Notes: generated by a model from the letters alone, not told the origin. A stretch of 64,000 nt of DNA from Coriobacteriia bacterium (GCA_025361335.1 JANYAK010000038.1:1-64000); one strand, 5' to 3'. Shown: positions 40,707-51,279, counted from the stretch's first letter. Program-made: numbers and translations.

Positions 40707-43216
40707 CTAGAGGGCCGGGCAGCGCCCGATCTCGATCAAAGTGCAGCCAGGATCGGCGGCCTGGAGGGCGGCGAGGGTCTCGCGATGACAGGTGAAGACG
40801 ACGACCTGACGCACTGAGGCGAGATGCGCGATCGCCTCGGCCGCGCCCTGACGGCGCTCGGGGTCGAGATTGACGAGGATGTCATCCATGAGCACCGGCA
40901 GAGAGCCCCCCACCGCTCCGAGCTGCTCGATGAGCCCGATGCGCATGGCGAGGTAGAGCGCCTCCGCCGTTCCGCGGGACAGCGACTCCGTCGTGTAGTC
41001 CGTGCCGCGACCTGTGACGACTTGGATGCTGCGCCCGCCCAAGGGAACGTTGATGCGAGCGAACCGGTCGCCGGTGATCCGCCGGAAGACATCACCCGCC
41101 GCCGTGACGACCTGTGGCTGGCGATCCCGCTCGTACTTCTCCTGGGTGGCGCCGAGCAGGCGCGCGGCGCACGCGAGCACCGCGTAGTCGGACTGCGCCG
41201 AGATGATGCGTTCCTCCACCCCTGACTGTTCGGCGCGCACAGCGCCCATGCCGCTGTCGCGAGACTCGGTGTCGAGTCGGCCCTTCAGCTCCGACCGCTC
41301 CTCTGCGAGCGCCTCGAACGCGTCGCGTGCGGCCACGGCCTGCTCATGGACGGCGTCGGCTGCGACTCTCAGCGCCGTCGCGCTGTCGGCGGCGTGCTCC
41401 GTCAGCACGGCCGCGATCGCGGCCTCCGCGCCCGCCGCGCGGCTGTCGAGGTCCGTCACGCGAGCTGTCGCGACCCGCAGGCGTTCGGCGGCCGAGTCGC
41501 GCTGGCTGGCGACCGCGCGGGCGGACGTGAGCGCCTCGCGTAGCCGCTCAGCGGTGACCGCCGCCGTCTCAGCCGTAGAGGCCGGCGCTTCGGGGACGAA
41601 GACCGCCACCAGAGCCGAGAGCCGGGCGGCGTACGCCTGGCGGTGGCTCGCTCGGAAGCGAGCGCCTCCGCGCGGACAGCGCGGTCGTTCTCAAGGGCGG
41701 CGATGGCCTTGCCGGCGGACACGACGGCCGCGGCTTCGGCCGGCGTGATGCCGGGCCGCAATCCCGCTGAAACCAACCATGCGGCCCACTCGCCGCGCGC
41801 CGACTCGACGTCGCCTGCGTCGTCGCTCGCGCGCTGCGCGGCCAGCCGAGCCGATGCGGTGAGCTCTTCCGTGCCAGGGGTTGTGCCCGGGGTCGTGCCC
41901 GAGACCGTGACTCGCACCCGCGAGAACAGAAAGAGAGCGCCCGTGGCCAGGAGCAGAAGGCCCATCAGCCACATCGGCCACTGTCCGATGAAGGCTCCCA
42001 CCGCGACCGCAACGGCCCCGAACGCGAACATCGCATATGCAGCCGTGGGCCCGGGGCGCGCGCCGGAAGACTCGTCCGTCCGCGCCGCGACCCGCGAGGC
42101 GGCCTCCCCATCGCGCGCCGCCCGCCGCGACTCGTCCGCTCGAAGCGCCACGCGCTCGAGCCGCGTACGCCACTCCTCCACCTCCTCCGACTGCCCGAGC
42201 TGGATGCCGGGTGCGGCGCCGGCCGGGCCGCCGAGCGCGGCACGCTCGGCGGCCACGCGGCCGTCTATCTGGGCCAGTTCGGCCTCGGCCGCCGCGAGGC
42301 GCTCCATGCGGTCGCGATGCCCCGAGAGGTCGGCGAGGACCGCCTCGATCTCCGGCGCGGCGCCCAAGACCCGCCCGTCGGGTACGACCCCCGCCAAGGC
42401 GGCCCCTTCGCGCTCGACCTCGGCGCGCGCTTCGAGGAGTGCGGCTTCGGCTCCAGCCAGTTCGATGGCGCGCGCCTCGACCTGCTCGACCGCCCTCGAT
42501 GTATCTCGTGAGGTCACCTCGAAGCGGTCCCGCTGAACCCGGGCAGTCTCGACCTCCGCGTCGAGGGTCTCGAGTCGCGCTCTGTCGGCTGCGAACGTCT
42601 CGGCTTCGGCCGCGAGGGCCTGCAGGCGCACGCGCAGCTCGTCACGCTCGGCGAGCAGCGTGTTGAGGCGGCGTCGCGTCGCGCCCGGAGCCCATATGGC
42701 GCCGGCGGAATCCAAGAGCCTGGCCCGCACCTCCACGGGGTTCACCGCGACCCCCGTGCCCGCGGAGTAGAGCCTCCCGACGATGTCGTCACCCGAGTCC
42801 CTCATCTGCTCGATGGCGGCGAGGTCGCTGAGTCCGAAGCCGAACACGACTCGGTAGGCGCTCTCGCTCACTCCGCTCACGAGGTCGTCTCGAAGCTGAC
42901 CGGGATAGTCGGCGCCGCGGAGGGTCCGCACGGAGACTGGACCGCCGTGCACGCCGTCGACACGCTCGAGCGCCCACACGCCGTGGTCGCCTTCGAACAC
43001 CAACCTGCCGTGACGGTCGCCGGCTCGCGGGGCGTACGAAGCCTCCTTCGCGTTCCTCTTGGGAAAGCCGTACAGCAGGTGCCGGACCAGGGCCGTGAAC
43101 GTGCTCTTGCCCGCCTCGTTCGGCCCGAGCACCACCGTCAGCCCGTCGCCGAACTCCTCGAGAAGGGCATCCGAAAGGCCGCCATAGCGGATGGCCTCGA
43201 CCCGTCGCAGCCTCAT
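40707..43216 (-). pseudogene. YhaN/SbcC-like AAA ATPase split by an apparent 1-nt frameshift near 41640
   Basis: N-half (41456-43216 frame) has MRLRRVEAIRYGGLSDALLEEFGDGLTVVLGPNEAGKSTFTALVRHLLYGFPK; C-half (to 40707) has ESLSRGTAEALYLAMRIGLIEQLG...LPVLMDDILVNLDPERR. Frames switch near SERATA|QAYAARLSALVAVFVPEAP. Confidence 0.8.
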
Positions 43217-44481
43217 CGTGCCCCGTCCTCAGCGAGCAGCCGATCGAGGCAGAGGTCGCGAGCCCGTTCCAGGACCGTCCGAGGGTCAAGGTCCACGGCC
43301 GACCCGCCCACCTTCTTGCGCACGGGATCGATCACTTCGGCGAACATCGCCTCGATCGCGACCTCGTCGGCCAGGACCCCGTCGGCGAGCCGTACCAGGT
43401 CGCCGACGAAGTCCTCCTGTGCCCTCAACGCCTCCAAGTCCACGGTCGCCGATGTGAGGTCGCGGACGCGGTCGACCCAGAGCCATGGCTGGCGGGACAT
43501 GAGATCGAGGCGCAGATGGGAGACGATCTGGGCCAGCGCGGTCGCGCCCGAGCCATCCTCACGGGCGAGGTCCGCGTGCGCCTCGCTACGACCGACCAGG
43601 TCGATGCGCAGGCTCACCGGGATGTCTCCCTCGCCGGCCACCTCGATGCAGGCGGACCGCAAGGCATCATGCACCGCTTCGAGATCGGACAGGGCGCCCG
43701 CTTCAACGGTCAACCTCGCCCAGCGCACAGCAGCGGTCGGGAGGAGTTCCTCGCTCACGACACCGCCCGCGATCTCGACCAGCAGACAGCCGTGCTCACC
43801 GTCCTCTTTGGGGTTGAGCCCCTGCGGACTTCCGGCATAGTTGACTCGCGGCTTGTCGGACAGCCGTGACGGCTTGTGGATGTGACCGAGCGCCCAGTAG
43901 TCCATCCCCGCCGCGCGCAGGTCCTCGAGCGAGCATGGCGCATACGGCTCGTACTCGGTGTCGCCGCCCACGTTGGCGTGCAGCACGCCGATGGATACCG
44001 CCTCGCCGTCCTGTCGGACGAAGCCGCGGGCAAGGTTCGCGGTCTCGGCGGCGGTCCCGAAACTGCGGCCGTACAGGGAGCAGAGAGGCTCGCCTTCGCG
44101 TTCCACGACCAGTCGTTCGACGGTCGTGTGCGAGAACACGTGGACCGACGGCGGCAACGGGAGGCGAGCCGACCAGCCGTTCGCGGGGTCGTGGTTGCCG
44201 TGAGCGATGAAGACTTCCACTCCCGCGTCCGCCAACCGCCTCATGCCGTCGGCGAAGCGCAGTTGGGCGCGGACGCTCCTGTCGGCAGCGTTGTACACGT
44301 CGCCCGCTAGCACAAGGAAGTCGACCTCGCGCTCTATCGCGGCCGACACGACGGCGTCGAAAGCGACATACGTCGAATCCACGAGCACGGATCGAACGCG
44401 AGGATCCGCGGCGTCGATGCCCTTGAACGGCGCGTCGAGGTGAAGATCGGCGGCGTGGATGAATCGAACTGGCCGAGTCAT
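43213..44481 (-). CDS. DNA repair exonuclease, SbcD/Mre11 (YhaO)-like
   Basis: VRFIHAADLHLDAPFKG...DFLVLAGDVYN...VFIAHGNHDP...GHIHKP metallophosphatase motifs. Confidence 0.9.
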   Translation of the reverse strand: MTRPVRFIHAADLHLDAPFKGIDAADPRVRSVLVDSTYVAFDAVVSAAIEREVDFLVLAGDVYNAADRSVRAQLRFADGMRRLADAGVEVFIAHGNHDPANGWSARLPLPPSVHVFSHTTVERLVVEREGEPLCSLYGRSFGTAAETANLARGFVRQDGEAVSIGVLHANVGGDTEYEPYAPCSLEDLRAAGMDYWALGHIHKPSRLSDKPRVNYAGSPQGLNPKEDGEHGCLLVEIAGGVVSEELLPTAAVRWARLTVEAGALSDLEAVHDALRSACIEVAGEGDIPVSLRIDLVGRSEAHADLAREDGSGATALAQIVSHLRLDLMSRQPWLWVDRVRDLTSATVDLEALRAQEDFVGDLVRLADGVLADEVAIEAMFAEVIDPVRKKVGGSAVDLDPRTVLERARDLCLDRLLAEDGAR

Positions 44482-44596
44482 GGTCCTCCCCGAGTCCGTC
44501 GGCGCCCCATTCTACCGCGGGGCGCTGACACGCCCGCCGAGACCGGGCCGACCGCATGGCCAAGCGTCAGGCCAGGTTGGCTTCACGCGAACGGGA

Positions 44597-44700
44597 TCAC
44601 TGCAGGGTCAGGCCGCCGTCCTGCCCAAGGTCCACCCTCACTGTGTCCCCCTCGTGGACGGAGCCGTCGATGAGCGCCTTGGCCACGCACCCTTCGCATC
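44597..44700 (-). pseudogene. C-terminal remnant resembling ClpB
   Basis: Reverse complement frame: ...QRCEGCVAKALIDGSVHEGDTVRVDLGQDGGLTLQ*, matching the AKALLDGxFxEGDTVxVD C-terminal pattern of ClpB/ClpC; no ClpB body upstream. Confidence 0.6.
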
Positions 44701-44704
44701 GCTG

Positions 44705-44750
44705 GGGGAAACAACGGAGCCGGCGCCCCCGTCAAGGGGACCCCGGCTCC
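44705..44750 (-). terminator. Rho-independent-like terminator
   Basis: ggagccgg...ccggctcc stem at 44716-44750, followed in minus direction by GTTGTTT. Confidence 0.65.
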
Positions 44751-44767
44751 CGTTCTCACTCGTCGAG

Positions 44768-45163
44768 CTACTTAGCGCCGGTCACCATCCACTTACCCTT
44801 GACGTTGGCCAACGTCACCTTGGTGAAGTCGGCCGCGGCCGCGCCGGCTACCAAGTCCTTCGGACCGCGCAGCGCGCCCGTCACGACGATCTGGTCCTTC
44901 GCGTCCGACACGTAGTTCATGTAGACATAGACGGGATCCCCGACCGTGAAGGACGCCGCCTTGAGGACGTCCAGCATCTCGCCGCGGACGCTGTCAGGCA
45001 CGACCAGGTTCGCCGCGCCCGCGGGTACGCCCGTGCCGCTCGGGCCCCCGGGTGACTCCTTCGTCCCGCCGCAGCCCGTCAGCGCGACCGCCATCATCAC
45101 CATCGCGGCGATCGCCGCCATGGCGACCGCCTTGTGAAGCCCGCTCCCTGTGCGTAGTGCTCT
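44768..45163 (-). CDS. Small lipoprotein
   Basis: MRALRTGSGLHKAVAMAAIAAMVMMAVALTGCGGTKES lipobox. Confidence 0.65.
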   Translation of the reverse strand, partial: RALRTGSGLHKAVAMAAIAAMVMMAVALTGCGGTKESPGGPSGTGVPAGAANLVVPDSVRGEMLDVLKAASFTVGDPVYVYMNYVSDAKDQIVVTGALRGPKDLVAGAAAADFTKVTLANVKGKWMVTGAK

Positions 45164-45241
45164 CATTCCTGCCCCCTGCTCGTCGCATCCGTGTCGTGGC
45201 GTGCTATCCATTCGGCGCGCACGGCGCCATTCCTGTACATG

Positions 45242-45673
45242 CTACGCCGACCGGTGCGCATCGCGCACGACTCTCGCGATGCCGCCTCGGGGAACGAGCA
45301 CGATCTCGCGGCGATACGACGCGTGTGCCGACTGGATCTCCTGGTCCATCCGCAGGCGTATCTCCTCCGCAAGCCCCCGCAGAGCGTCTATCTCCGCAAG
45401 GAGGTGGGCCCGCTCATCTTCAAGCTCGATGATACGCATCACGCCGGCGAGGTTGATCCCTTCCTGGGAGAGGTTCTGGATGAACCGCAGCCGCTCGATA
45501 TCAGCGTCCGAGTACAATCTCGTGTTCCCAGAGGATCGTCTCGGCCGCAGCAGATGACGGCGCTCGTACACGCGCAGGGTCTGCGGATGCATGCCGGAGA
45601 GCTCCGCCGCCACGCTGATCATGTATACGGGCCGCTCGTCGCTCGGGTCCGCGGCCCTGCTCCTTGCCGTCAT
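45242..45673 (-). CDS. hspR: MerR-family heat-shock repressor HspR
   Basis: YMISVAAELSGMHPQTLRVYERRHLLRPRRSSGNTRLYSDADIERLRFIQNLSQEGINLAGV; adjacent to dnaJ. Confidence 0.92.
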   Translation of the reverse strand: MTARSRAADPSDERPVYMISVAAELSGMHPQTLRVYERRHLLRPRRSSGNTRLYSDADIERLRFIQNLSQEGINLAGVMRIIELEDERAHLLAEIDALRGLAEEIRLRMDQEIQSAHASYRREIVLVPRGGIARVVRDAHRSA

Positions 45674-45682
45674 CGCGTCACG

Positions 45683-46813
45683 TCACCCTCGTCCAGTACG
45701 CTGGAGATGCCCGCGCACGTCTTCATCCCGAGCGGAGGCGAAGCGTTTGAGGAGTTCCTTCTGCTCCGCGCTCATCTCCCTCGGTGTGACCACCTGCACC
45801 TTCACCTTCATGTCACCACGCGCTCCACCCTTGAGCTTCGGCGCGCCCTTGCCCGGCAACTTGAACACCTTACCGGTCTGCGTGCCCTCCTTCATCTTGA
45901 GCTTCACGCGTCCGTCCGGCGTCGGCACCTCGAGTTCGGCTCCGAGCGCAGCCTCCGTCACAGTCACGGGCAGGTCGAGCAGGATGTCGGCGCCGTCGCG
46001 CGTGAAGAAAGGGTGCGGGCGGATGTGGGTGACCACGTACAGATCGCCCGCTGGGCCTCCCGACGACCCGGGCTCACCCTTGCCGCCGAACCGGATCTTG
46101 CCGCCATCGGTGACACCGGCGGGGATCTGAACGGTGAGGGGCTTCACCCTCACAACGCTTCCCTTACCGCGGCACGTGCCACATGGGGTCTCGACCACCT
46201 GCCCTGAGCCGCCGCACCGGGGACATGCCCGCGAGACGGCGAACATGCCCTGACCCTGAGCGGAGCGGCCGCTGCCCTTGCAGACGGGACACGTGGTGGG
46301 GCCGGTGCCGGGAGCCGCACCCGACCCCTTGCAGGTCGAGCACCTCTCACTGCGCTGGACCTCGACCTTGCTCGAGACACCCGTGAAAGCCTCATCGAAG
46401 GACAACGTCACGTCGTACTGAAGATCCCGACCCCGTTGCGCGCGAGGCGCGCCTCCACCACCCCCGCCCACCCCTGAGAATACGGAGCCGAAGATGTCGC
46501 CGAACCCGCCCAGATCGCCCAGGTCCACGTTCTGGTGATTGAAGCCCCCGGGAGCCCCAGGGCCCCCCGGGCGCCGGCCGGCCCCTCCGGGAGGGGGGTT
46601 GCCGCCGAAGTACTGTCCGAACTGATCGTATTCCTTGCGCTTCTCGGGATCGGAAAGGGTCTGATACGCTTCGTTGAGTTCCTTGAACCGCTCCTCCGTG
46701 CCACCCGTGTCGGGGTGATGCTTCCGCGACAGGCGCCGGAAGGCCTTCTTGATCTCATCCGCGGACGCCGACTTCGGCAGTCCGAGCACCTCGTAGTAGT
46801 CCTTCGACGCCAT
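45683..46813 (-). CDS. dnaJ: Chaperone DnaJ
   Basis: DYYEVLGLPKSASADEIKKAFRRLSRKHHPDTGG; CxxCxGxG zinc repeats. Confidence 0.96.
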   Translation of the reverse strand: MASKDYYEVLGLPKSASADEIKKAFRRLSRKHHPDTGGTEERFKELNEAYQTLSDPEKRKEYDQFGQYFGGNPPPGGAGRRPGGPGAPGGFNHQNVDLGDLGGFGDIFGSVFSGVGGGGGGAPRAQRGRDLQYDVTLSFDEAFTGVSSKVEVQRSERCSTCKGSGAAPGTGPTTCPVCKGSGRSAQGQGMFAVSRACPRCGGSGQVVETPCGTCRGKGSVVRVKPLTVQIPAGVTDGGKIRFGGKGEPGSSGGPAGDLYVVTHIRPHPFFTRDGADILLDLPVTVTEAALGAELEVPTPDGRVKLKMKEGTQTGKVFKLPGKGAPKLKGGARGDMKVKVQVVTPREMSAEQKELLKRFASARDEDVRGHLQRTGRG

Positions 46814-46821
46814 GGCCGCAG

Positions 46822-47418
46822 CTACTCCCCCGTCGGCGTCTTCCGGCCGGGGCCGCCGCTGCTGACGACGACCATCGCATACCGCAGGACCCGCCCGTGC
46901 ATCGAATAGCCCTTCTGGAACACCTCGACGACGGTGTGCTCGGGGAACTCGGCGTCCTCCCGCTGCGTGACAGCCTGATGCATGTGGGGGTCGAACTCCT
47001 CACCGAAGGGGTCGATGACGTCCACGCCCTCGCGCGCCAGGACGTCGAGCAGTTGGGTGTGGACCATCTCGACGCCCGTGAGCAGATGTGACGAATCCCG
47101 GCCGGCCGCGGTGTGGTCGATGGTCCGCTCAAGATCGTCGATGACCGGCAGAAGCCTCTCGACGACGCGCTCGCTCGCGCGCAGCACTTGGTCCTGCGCC
47201 GCCGCTGCTTGACGCTTGCGGAAGTTCTCGAACTCGGCCTGCCACCTGGCCGCGGCCTCCAAGTTGCGGGCCGCCTCCGCACGGGCCTCGGCGAGGTCGG
47301 CCTCCAGATCAGGCCGATCGGAGAACTGGGCGCCGAGGTCCTCGACCACTTCCGGGTCCGCGGCCCTTCCGCGGACGCGATCGTCGCGCCCAGGATGCGG
47401 GTCCTTGCGCGGAACCAT
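46822..47418 (-). CDS. grpE: Nucleotide exchange factor GrpE
   Basis: RWQAEFENFRKRQAAAAQDQVLRASERVVERLLPVIDDLERTI...GVEMVHTQLLDVLAREGVDVIDPFGEEFDPHMHQAV. Confidence 0.95.
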   Translation of the reverse strand: MVPRKDPHPGRDDRVRGRAADPEVVEDLGAQFSDRPDLEADLAEARAEAARNLEAAARWQAEFENFRKRQAAAAQDQVLRASERVVERLLPVIDDLERTIDHTAAGRDSSHLLTGVEMVHTQLLDVLAREGVDVIDPFGEEFDPHMHQAVTQREDAEFPEHTVVEVFQKGYSMHGRVLRYAMVVVSSGGPGRKTPTGE

Positions 47419-47421
47419 GGC

Positions 47422-49323
47422 CTACTTCTTCCCTTCGTCGTCGACGACCTCGAAATCGGCGACCTCCTCGTCCGCAGGCGGCTCATCGCCTTCCGGAGTC
47501 TCGGTGCCCGACGCCTCGTTATCGGCGCTCTGGTAGACGATCTCGGCCAGCTTGTAGGACGCCTCCTGCAGAGTCGTCGATGCGCTCTTGATGGCGTCGG
47601 CGTCCTCGCCTTCGAGCGCCTTCTTGACGTCCGATATGGCGGACTCGACGGTCGAACGTGTGTCACCGGGGACCTTGTCGCCAAGGTCTTTCAGGGTCTT
47701 CTCCGTGCTGTAGACCAGGGTGTCGGCAACGTTGCGGGCCTCCACGGCCTCCTTCTTGGCGCTGTCCTCGGATGCGTGCGCCTCGGCATCCTTGACGAGC
47801 CTGTCGACCTCGTCGTCCGAGAGCGCGGTCGAACCGGAGATCGTGATCTTCTGCTCCTGCCCGGTCCCGCGATCCTTGGCCGACACGTTGACGATGCCGT
47901 TCGCGTCGATGTCGAAGGTGACCTCGACCTGCGGCACACCGCGCGGCGCGGGCGGGATGTTGGCCAGGCTGAACTTGCCGAGGGTCTTGTTGCCCGACGC
48001 GATGTCGCGCTCGCCTTGCAAGACATGGATCTCCACGGACGTCTGGCCGTCGGCCGCGGTGGTGTAGGTCTCCGTCTTGCGGGTCGGGATGGTGGTGTTG
48101 CGATCGATCATCTTGGTCATGACGCCGCCCAGGGTCTCAACGCCCAGCGAGAGAGGAGTCACGTCGAGCAACAGGATGCCCTTGACGTCGCCGCCGAGCA
48201 CGCCGCCCTGGATGGCGGCGCCCAGCGCGACGACCTCATCGGGGTTGACGCCCATGTGGGGATCGCGTCCCGTGAGGTTCTTGACCATCTCTTGCACGGC
48301 AGGCATGCGGGTCGAGCCTCCGACCAGGATGACCTCGTCCAGGTCGCCCATCTTCATGCCCGCGTCCTTCATGGCCGCCTCGACCGGCTTCTTGCAGCGG
48401 TCGAGGAGGTCGGCCGTGATCTTGAGGAACTCGGCGCGCGTCAACTCGTAGTCGAGGTGCTTCGGGCCCGATGCGTCAGCCGTGATGAACGGCAGGTTGA
48501 TCTGGACGGTCTGGGCCTGAGACAGCTCCATCTTGCCCTGCTCGGCCTTCTCCTTGAGCCTCTGCAGGGCCATCTTGTCGGCGCGCAGGTCGATGCCGTG
48601 GTCGTTCTTGAACTTGTCGGCGAGCCAGTCGATGACGCGCTGGTCCCAGTCGTCGCCGCCGAGATGGTTGTCGCCGTTGGTCGACTTGACTTCGTACACG
48701 CCGTCGCCGAGCTCGAGGATCGACACATCGAACGTGCCGCCGCCGAGGTCGTACACGAGAACCGTCTGCTCCTTGGAGCCCTTGTCGAGGCCGTATGCCA
48801 ACGCCGCGGCAGTCGGCTCGTTGATGATACGCAGGACCTCGAGCCCGGCGATCTTGCCCGCGTCCTTGGTCGCCTGGCGCTGCATGTCGTTGAAGTACGC
48901 CGGGACGGTGATGACCGCCTGCGTGACGGTCTCGCCCAGATAGGCCTCGGCATCCGTCTTGAGCTTCTGCAGGATCATCGCGGAGATCTCCTCCGGCATG
49001 TACTGCGTGCCCTCGACGTCGACGACGGCGCGTCCGTCCTTGCCCTTCTCGACCTTGAACGCCACGGTCTTGCGCTCAGAAGCGGTTTCCTCGAACTTCC
49101 GCCCGACGAACCGCTTGATGGACTTGATGGTGTTCTCGGGGTTCGTGATGGCCTGGTTCTTGGCCGCCTTGCCGACGATGCGCTCCCCGTCCTTGCGGAA
49201 CGCGACCACCGACGGCGTGGTGCGATCGCCCTCTGCGTTGATGATGATCGACGGTTCTCCGCCTTCAAGGACGGCCATCGCCGAGTTGGTGGTGCCCAAG
49301 TCAATTCCGATTACCTTGCCCAT
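47422..49323 (-). CDS. dnaK: Chaperone DnaK
   Basis: [42 protein letters not shown]... Confidence 0.98.
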   Translation of the reverse strand: MGKVIGIDLGTTNSAMAVLEGGEPSIIINAEGDRTTPSVVAFRKDGERIVGKAAKNQAITNPENTIKSIKRFVGRKFEETASERKTVAFKVEKGKDGRAVVDVEGTQYMPEEISAMILQKLKTDAEAYLGETVTQAVITVPAYFNDMQRQATKDAGKIAGLEVLRIINEPTAAALAYGLDKGSKEQTVLVYDLGGGTFDVSILELGDGVYEVKSTNGDNHLGGDDWDQRVIDWLADKFKNDHGIDLRADKMALQRLKEKAEQGKMELSQAQTVQINLPFITADASGPKHLDYELTRAEFLKITADLLDRCKKPVEAAMKDAGMKMGDLDEVILVGGSTRMPAVQEMVKNLTGRDPHMGVNPDEVVALGAAIQGGVLGGDVKGILLLDVTPLSLGVETLGGVMTKMIDRNTTIPTRKTETYTTAADGQTSVEIHVLQGERDIASGNKTLGKFSLANIPPAPRGVPQVEVTFDIDANGIVNVSAKDRGTGQEQKITISGSTALSDDEVDRLVKDAEAHASEDSAKKEAVEARNVADTLVYSTEKTLKDLGDKVPGDTRSTVESAISDVKKALEGEDADAIKSASTTLQEASYKLAEIVYQSADNEASGTETPEGDEPPADEEVADFEVVDDEGKK

Positions 49324-49388
49324 GGTCCGATCGACTCCTTCCGGTGTGCATCGACGCCGCCTGACAGCATCGGCGTCCTACAGTAGAA

Positions 49389-49409
49389 TCTGAGTGTATG
49401 CGTGTCAAG
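49389..49409 (-). promoter_or_regulatory. HAIR-like operator (HspR site) overlapping a TTGACA -35
   Basis: Minus strand CTTGACA-N7-ACTCAGA vs HAIR consensus CTTGAGT-N7-ACTCAAG; 66 bp upstream of dnaK. Confidence 0.65.
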
Positions 49410-49607
49410 TTACGTGATGGCACGCAGAGTATGCCCACCCGGCCCAGAGGCCAAACACGCGACGGCGTGCGAAGGAAGGGCTCTCCGGGTCGCTCAGGGC
49501 GGGGCCCACCATCGCAGGCATGGGGCCTCCGCGAGAGACACCTTTACACTTCGCCCGCCGCTCGGTAATGTACGCGCGACAATCGGTCCGGTGTCGAAGG
49601 AGAGACC

Positions 49608-49796
49608 ATGCCCCGACCCATCATCAACGAGGACGAATGCTCCGGCTGTGGCATCTGTGTCGACGCATGCCCCGAGAAGGTCCTCGAACTCGTGAACGAC
49701 AAGGCGGAGCCCGTGAACGAGGACGACTGCACGGCCTGCGCGACCTGCATGGAGGAGTGCCCGATGGGCGCGATCGAGGAGATCGAGGAGGACTAG
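49608..49796 (+). CDS. 2[4Fe-4S] ferredoxin
   Basis: CSGCGICVDACPEKVLE...CTACATCMEECPMGAI. Confidence 0.93.
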   Translation: MPRPIINEDECSGCGICVDACPEKVLELVNDKAEPVNEDDCTACATCMEECPMGAIEEIEED

Positions 49797-50338
49797 CCCT
49801 TCGCGAGCGCCTTCATCTGCGCCCACACACGCGCCTTCGCGCGGTCGTCGCCAAGGGAGGCTTCGAGGCCTCCCACCGCACCGAAGACGCGCCCACGCTC
49901 CACCGCCGGCACGCCTGGGCGCAGGGCTCTTGCGCCGAACGCGGAAGCGAGGTCTTGGGCGGCCTCCGCGTCCAACGCGACGACGAGGCGAGGATCGACC
50001 GCCTCCACTGTCGCCTCCAGCCTGCGGGCCCGATCCGCGGGAGCCACGCCGGGGCGCGGTCTTGAGCACATGGACCAGACTGCGTCGCCCTCGAAGCCGA
50101 GGGCTTCAAGAGCCAGACGGAGGGCGTCGCCATCCGCTCCAGCCAGCGCTCGACGGGAGGTCATGTCGGCCGGCCCAGGCTCGCCCTTGACCACGAGGAC
50201 CTCACCCGTGGGATCGCCGGCGCCCGCGACCGTCGCGGAGCCCGCGGCCATCGCGTCGGCCAGGCGGATCTCCGCGCGGGCCTTCGCCTCGAAGATCCTT
50301 GTCAGGCGGTCGGCCGCCGCATCGGGCTCGGGGTTCAC
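49793..50338 (-). CDS. Hypothetical protein, possible divergent uracil-DNA-glycosylase-fold domain
   Basis: GTG at 50338 overlaps epimerase stop; GEVLVVKGEPGPADM...ALRLALEALGFEGDAVWSMCSRPRPG...LEATVEAVDPRLVVALDAEAAQDLASAFG. Confidence 0.5.
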   Translation of the reverse strand: MNPEPDAAADRLTRIFEAKARAEIRLADAMAAGSATVAGAGDPTGEVLVVKGEPGPADMTSRRALAGADGDALRLALEALGFEGDAVWSMCSRPRPGVAPADRARRLEATVEAVDPRLVVALDAEAAQDLASAFGARALRPGVPAVERGRVFGAVGGLEASLGDDRAKARVWAQMKALAKG

Positions 50339-51279
50339 CGCAGTGCGTGCTCGAACCAGCGCCACGTGATCGCCAGACCGTCCTCGAGAGGTTGCCGGGC
50401 CGTCCAGCCGAACGAATCGCGCGCCTTGGAGGGGTCGAGCGCACTCCGCTCGATATCGCCCGCGCGCGCGGGCACGTGCTCGAACTCCTTCATGACGCGC
50501 GACGCAGCCCGCAGGATCCCCGCCACCTCTTCGACCTGGCGCTGGACGCCCGTGGAGATGTTGTACGACGAACCATCGGGGAGCGGTCCGGCCAGAGGGT
50601 GGGTGGAGTCGAGTGCGCCGACGATCGCCGCGACGATATCGCCGACGTAGATGAAGTCGCGGGTCTGCCGGCCGCTGCCGTAGATCCGGGGGCGTTCTCC
50701 AGCGGCCAGCGCGGCTGCGAAGATCGCCACGACCCCACCTTCGCCCCGCCAGTCCTGGCGCGGGCCGTACACATTGGAGAAGCGGAACGACGCATGGTCC
50801 GTGCCGGTCCCCGCAAGTACCTCGGCGATGGCGGTCTCCGCTGCCAGCTTCGAGATGCCGTACGGATTCGCTGGCGCCTTCGGCGATGTCTCCCTCAGGG
50901 GCAGTTCGGCAGGCTCCCCGTAGACCGCGGCGGAGGACGCCGAGATCACTCGCGTCGCCCCGGCCGCCACGGCGGCGAGCGCGACCGCCCGCGTGCCATC
51001 CACGTTGACCGCCCTGTCCCGGTCGGGGTCGGCGATGGAGGACTGGACGTCGGCTTGAGCCGCGAGATGGACGACCGACTCCGGGGCGAACTCGGCGATA
51101 GCCTCGGTCAGAGCCGGATCCAGAATGTCGAGGCGCCGGAACCACGCCGCCGGATGGAGGTTCTCCAGCTTCCCGGTCGACAGGTCGTCGATGACGCCCA
51201 CGTCGTGTCGCGCGGCCGCGAGCGAGTGCACCAGACTGCTGCCGATGAAGCCCGCGCCACCGGTGATCAGGACCCGCAT
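50335..51279 (-). CDS. NAD-dependent epimerase/dehydratase (UDP-glucose 4-epimerase-like)
   Basis: MRVLITGGAGFIGSSLVHSL...SSAAVYGEP...NPYGISKLAAE. Confidence 0.93.
   Translation of the reverse strand: MRVLITGGAGFIGSSLVHSLAAARHDVGVIDDLSTGKLENLHPAAWFRRLDILDPALTEAIAEFAPESVVHLAAQADVQSSIADPDRDRAVNVDGTRAVALAAVAAGATRVISASSAAVYGEPAELPLRETSPKAPANPYGISKLAAETAIAEVLAGTGTDHASFRFSNVYGPRQDWRGEGGVVAIFAAALAAGERPRIYGSGRQTRDFIYVGDIVAAIVGALDSTHPLAGPLPDGSSYNISTGVQRQVEEVAGILRAASRVMKEFEHVPARAGDIERSALDPSKARDSFGWTARQPLEDGLAITWRWFEHALR

Noticed and set aside
41600-41680. Programmed ribosomal frameshift in the YhaN-like gene
   Set aside because: No slippery heptamer or obvious downstream stimulator at the frame change; sequence error or pseudogene preferred.
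47113-49386. 757-aa plus-strand ORF
   Set aside because: Antisense to grpE/dnaK; repetitive LVVRDV-type composition expected from reverse-complemented codons.
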